64,000 nucleotides of DNA from Leeuwenhoekiella aestuarii (GTDB lineage: Bacteria > Bacteroidota > Bacteroidia > Flavobacteriales > Flavobacteriaceae), in assembly GCF_004104055.1 (NCBI RefSeq), contig NZ_QOVJ01000010.1, positions 24,425-88,424 on the forward strand. Direction: 5' to 3'. Positions 62,801 through 64,000 of this stretch are shown one piece after another. The position numbers and the translations under genes were made by a program. Position 1 is the first letter of the stretch, and the number at the start of each line of letters is the position of its first letter. Below the pieces are notes generated by a model, which did no database searches, was not told the origin of the DNA, and saw only the letters and a list, made by a program, of their open reading frames with translations.

Positions 62801-64000
62801 AACCATTACGGGAACTGCAGATTCAGTAGATGACTTGACAGTTACCGTAGATGGCTCAACATATACTGAAGGAGACGGAAACTTGACTGACAATGGAGAC
62901 GATACGTGGAGTTTAACTATTCCTAGTCCGTTATCAGAAGGTGTTTATGATGTAATGGCCAGTACTACTGATGCAGCTAGTAATGTTTCAGTAGATGCAA
63001 CTTTTGATGAGCTAACAATAGATTTAACAGCCCCAACGATTCCAACAGTAGATTTCTTAACCACAAATGACAACACACCGACTATTACGGGAACAGCTGA
63101 TTCCGTTGATAATTTAACTGTTGTAGTTGATGGAGTTACGTATACTGAAGGAGACGGCAACTTAACCGACAATGGTGACGACACCTGGACGTTGGTTATT
63201 CCGGCAGGAAATGCTTTAGCTGACGGAACTTATGATGTGATGGCTACAGCTACTGATGCTGCAGGTAACAGTTCGTCAGACGCAACTACCGATGAATTGA
63301 CCATAGATACAATGGCACCTACGATTCCAACAGTAGATTTCTTAACCACAAATGACAACACACCGACTATTACGGGAACAGCTGATTCCGTTGATAATTT
63401 AACTGTTGTAGTTGATGGAGTTACGTATACTGAAGGAGACGGCAACTTAACCGATAACGGGGATGACACCTGGACGTTGGTTATTCCGGCAGGAAATGCT
63501 TTAGCTGACGGAACTTATGATGTGATGGCTACAGTTACTGATGCTGCAGGTAACAGTTCGTCAGACGCAACTACCGATGAATTGACCATTGATACTGCTG
63601 AGCCTACGATTCCAACTGTTGATCTTTTAACCACAAATGATAATACACCTACCATAACAGGAACAGCTGATTCCGCTGATAATTTGACTGTTGTGGTTAA
63701 TGGAGTAACCTATACCGAAGGGGATGGAAACTTAACCGATAACGGTGATGATACGTGGACTTTGGTTATTCCGGCAGGAAATGCTTTAGCAGATGGTACG
63801 TATGATGTGATGGCTACAGCTACTGATGCTGCAGGTAACAGTTCGTCAGACGCAACTACCGATGAATTGACCATTGATACTGCTGTGCCTACGATTCCAA
63901 CTGTTGATCTTTTAACCACAAATGATACTACTCCGACTATTACCGGAACAGCTGATTCCGCTGATAATTTGACTGTTGTGGTTAATGGAGTAACCTATAC
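56811..64000 (+). CDS. Giant repeat-built secreted surface protein (adhesin), 3' end outside the window
   Basis: A single frame is open from the ATG at 56811 to the window edge, at least 2396 codons. Residues 1-28 are a signal peptide (RITILLLLLCSGEIAAQ). Residues about 30-210 form a unique N-terminal domain. From Cys213 a 458-residue module (A) includes an Ig-like part (ICEGGTADLVATTATAGAEL, then WYDAAVGGNLLATVASG). Residues 672-1334 hold seven Ig-like repeats of about 95 residues (core TPTITGTADSADDLTV, then YTEGDGNLTDNGDDTWTLVI, then DGTYDVMATATDAAGN). Module A recurs at 1335-1790, and a second Ig array starts at 1791. The repeat style matches calcium-free, T9SS-exported or gliding/biofilm adhesins of Flavobacteriia; a C-terminal sorting domain would lie beyond the window. 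Confidence 0.9.
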   Translation, partial: MVNFTYRNFYFRITILLLLLCSGEIAAQTQTFATQLVDVDPVAGHVTNASAAHDGNLATAAIVRANSGIAVGIGAYSGYIEVGYVSPVPANTTSFIKIDTEDDLLRVLLGGGLGELLSDVLGTLLIGNQEFTVEAKNGSTTVLSANSTDPNTFDTPRVRVITNAAGEMFIAMTPSVSYSSIRITNSIGSLLGLGNTRTLDVRGVFYSSGAGVCNEPAYTSYDGDGLSLDLLELGGAGVIDPQNAIDSDPLTFSQLSLGVLDVAASIEQIIYFDTPSQPTEDFKISLKVDPTLLALSVANNIIFEAYNGPTLVSTSSLSSLLNLDLLGLLQGGAVAQVPFDVSGPADRIIVRYNSLLGVNLFQRLDLYDVAITSGIPVISAASQNLEICEGGTADLVATTATAGAELRWYDAAVGGNLLATVASGTPFTTPVLTEDTTFYVASYLAGCTEESGRVAVPVSVNPIPTSGDITLLGLDLPICIPEILNIVPTTTLNGSFNYYLDANGTLPITDGLVDDGITYTINADGELEVEGLTEADSPFTVYVSLVDAVTGCENAPGDLKVAEVTLDGGPQPTITLNSITADNVLNSAEIGSTIPINGTVGGDAQSGDAVTVTVNTFDYDTTVAADLTFSVNVPGAQLLADNDLTFEAQVTSQNLLLCETTVQTSLSYTIDDTPPTIPTVDFLTTNNNTPTITGTADSADELTVTVDGVTYTEGGGNLIDNGDDTWSLTIPAANALDDSTYDVVAVASDTAGNTSTDGTTDELTIDTTPPTVPTVNTQETSDTTPMVTGTADSADDLIVTLNGVTYTEGDGNLTDNGNDIWTLVVPSGNELVDGTYDVAATATDTAGNSSSDVTVDELVINTTLPTSPTVISQVTNNTIPTINGTADSADDLTVTVDGTTYTEGDGNLTDNGDDTWTLVIPVTLGEGVYDVTAKATQGIQSATDPTNGELTIDLTAPAIPTVDFLTTNDSTPTITGTADSADDLTVVVNGVTYTEGDGNLTDNGDDTWTLVIPVGNALTDGMYDVMATATDAAGNTSMDATVDELTIDTAAPTTPTVDLLTINNPTPTITGTADSADDLAVVVDGMTYTEGDGNLTDNGDDTWTLIIPAGNALADGTYDVMATATDAAGNTAMDATVDELTIDTAAPTAPTVDLLTTNNPTPTITGTVDSADDLTVVVDGVTYTEADGNLTDNGDDTWTLIIPAGNTLTDGTYDVMATTTDAAGNTSMDATIDELTIDTAAPTVPTVDFLTTSDTTPRITGTADSIDDLTVVVDGVTYSEGDGNLTDNGDNTWTLDIPTALAEGTYDVVATATDTLGNSSTDATTNELTIDSTICNAPSFTTFDVNGLGLLGAGVTNPNNAIDGDPLTFSQLNLGVVSVAASVEQEIYFASATQANEDFKISLKVSPALLAVGVANNIEFEAYNGTTLVSSSNLASLLSLDLLGLLQDGAVADVPFDISAPADRVVVRLSSLLGVSTAQSLDLHEVTITSGIPVIAAASQDVEVCEGGTADLVATTATAGAELRWYDAPTGGNLLATVASGDAFTTPVLTEDTSFYVSSFVAGCTKESARIAVEVTANPLPESGDITVLGLDLPICIPEILNIVPTTILNGSFNYYLDANGTLPITDGLVDDGITYTINADGELEVEGLTQADSPFTVYVSLVDAATGCENAPGDLKVVEVTLDGGPQPTITLDPVTADNIINAAEAATTITLSGSVGGDAEVGDAVIVTVNTFEYPTTVATGLVFSVDVPGTQLVADDDLTVEAEVTAQNVLLCETTVATTQTYSVDLIDPTPPTVDFLTTNDNTPTITGTADSVDDLTVTVNGIMYSEGDGNLIDNGDDTWSLTIPAANALADATYDVVAVASDTAGNTATDGTTDELIIDTTPPTVPTVDFLTTNDSTPTITGTADSIDDLTVVVDGVTYTEGDGNLIDNGNDTWRLIIPAGNALADGTYDVMATATHAAGNTSMDATVDELVIDPTAPTIPTVDFLTTNDTTPTITGTADSVDDLTVTVDGSTYTEGDGNLTDNGDDTWSLTIPSPLSEGVYDVMASTTDAASNVSVDATFDELTIDLTAPTIPTVDFLTTNDNTPTITGTADSVDNLTVVVDGVTYTEGDGNLTDNGDDTWTLVIPAGNALADGTYDVMATATDAAGNSSSDATTDELTIDTMAPTIPTVDFLTTNDNTPTITGTADSVDNLTVVVDGVTYTEGDGNLTDNGDDTWTLVIPAGNALADGTYDVMATVTDAAGNSSSDATTDELTIDTAEPTIPTVDLLTTNDNTPTITGTADSADNLTVVVNGVTYTEGDGNLTDNGDDTWTLVIPAGNALADGTYDVMATATDAAGNSSSDATTDELTIDTAVPTIPTVDLLTTNDTTPTITGTADSADNLTVVVNGVTY
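57447..58820 (+). repeat. Module A, first copy, of the adhesin
   Basis: About 1.37 kb from TGT at 57447, encoding the segment from CNEPAYTSYDGDGL to LSYTI. It shares long near-identical protein stretches with 60813-62180, for example NGSFNYYLDANGTLPITDGL and GDGGITYTINAD-like parts. Confidence 0.85.
58824..60812 (+). repeat. First Ig-like repeat array (seven units of about 285 bp)
   Basis: Units begin near 58824, 59109, 59394, 59670, 59955, 60240 and 60525, each opening with a Pro-Thr-rich linker (TAPTVPTVDFLTTN type) and carrying TPTITGTADS. The third unit is divergent and shorter (EGVYDVTAKATQG). Confidence 0.85.
60813..62180 (+). repeat. Module A, second copy, of the adhesin
   Basis: Starts at TGT 60813 (CNAPSFTTFDVNGLGLLG) and mirrors 57447-58820 over its whole length, with small replacements. 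It is followed, like the first copy, by an Ig-like array. Confidence 0.85.
62181..64000 (+). repeat. Second Ig-like repeat array (six full units plus one cut by the window)
   Basis: Units begin near 62181, 62460, 62745, 63021, 63306, 63591 and 63876. The spacing between the last four is exactly 285 bases (95 codons), and they are nearly identical in DNA sequence, which indicates recent tandem duplication. Confidence 0.88.

Noticed and set aside
57358..63919. A series of minus-strand open frames of 60-80 codons across the adhesin region
   Set aside because: They recur with the 285-bp period and mirror the Thr/Asp/Val-rich repeats of the plus-strand frame, which is open without interruption from 56811. 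They are compositional shadows.

Overview
The window is low-GC (well under half G+C by eye) and comes from a Bacteroidota chromosome, most likely a marine member of the Flavobacteriaceae. The evidence is SusC/SusD-type outer-membrane genes, BT_3928/DUF1599/DUF3078 family proteins, promoters of the Bacteroidota type (TTTG-N19-TAnnTTTG), Bacteroidota-style lipoproteins, a paired type II-like and type III glutamine synthetase, and a giant Ig-repeat surface protein. The genus cannot be fixed from the sequence alone. No tRNA, rRNA, CRISPR array, insertion sequence or phage gene was seen.

Layout. (1) 1-5.6 kb: housekeeping genes. On the minus strand are DUF1599, a DoxX/BT_3928 membrane protein fused to a DUF6624-like domain, an ABC permease and a TlpA-like thioredoxin cut by the window edge; on the plus strand are folP and a Ca/Na antiporter. 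(2) 5.6-9.1 kb: two unrelated glutamine synthetases transcribed divergently. (3) 9.4-15.7 kb: a curli-type functional amyloid operon with a large curlin, a minor curlin, CsgE with an extra N-terminal domain, CsgF, CsgG with a C-terminal barrel, and a surface lipoprotein. (4) 15.8-19.4 kb: purM, DUF3078 and two poorly known genes. (5) 19.5-48.7 kb: a roughly 29-kb uronate/pectin utilisation locus. (6) 48.8-56.3 kb: DsbA/FrnE, MarR, small genes, a molybdate ABC transporter, fbp and NDH-2. (7) 56.8-64 kb: one open reading frame of at least 2396 codons, running off the window, that encodes a repeat-built secreted adhesin.

How the pectin locus works as a system. SusC/SusD take oligosaccharides across the outer membrane. 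A two-domain acetyl/methyl esterase (CE8), a CE12 acetylesterase, a GH28 polygalacturonase, a GH105 unsaturated uronyl hydrolase, a sulfatase and two DUF4861 proteins trim them. A TRAP transporter imports uronates. KdgF-KduI-KduD handle unsaturated uronate, UxaC-UxaB-UxaA handle galacturonate, UxaC-SDR reductase-UxuA handle glucuronate, and all three converge on KDG, then KdgK and Eda. L-rhamnose mutarotase and the sulfatase at the left end suggest that rhamnose-containing, possibly sulfated, polymer is also used.

The most useful new observation is regulatory. Two distinct palindromes recur at PUL promoters. The first, a LacI-type site TGnAATCGATTnnA, lies directly after the -7 elements of GH105 and GH28, in front of the local lacI gene, and also upstream of the gluconeogenic gene fbp about 18 kb away. 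The second, AAATGT-N7-ACATTT, lies upstream of kduI, of the DUF4861-rhaM pair and of the SDR-uxuA-kdgF operon, and implies a second regulator that is not encoded here.
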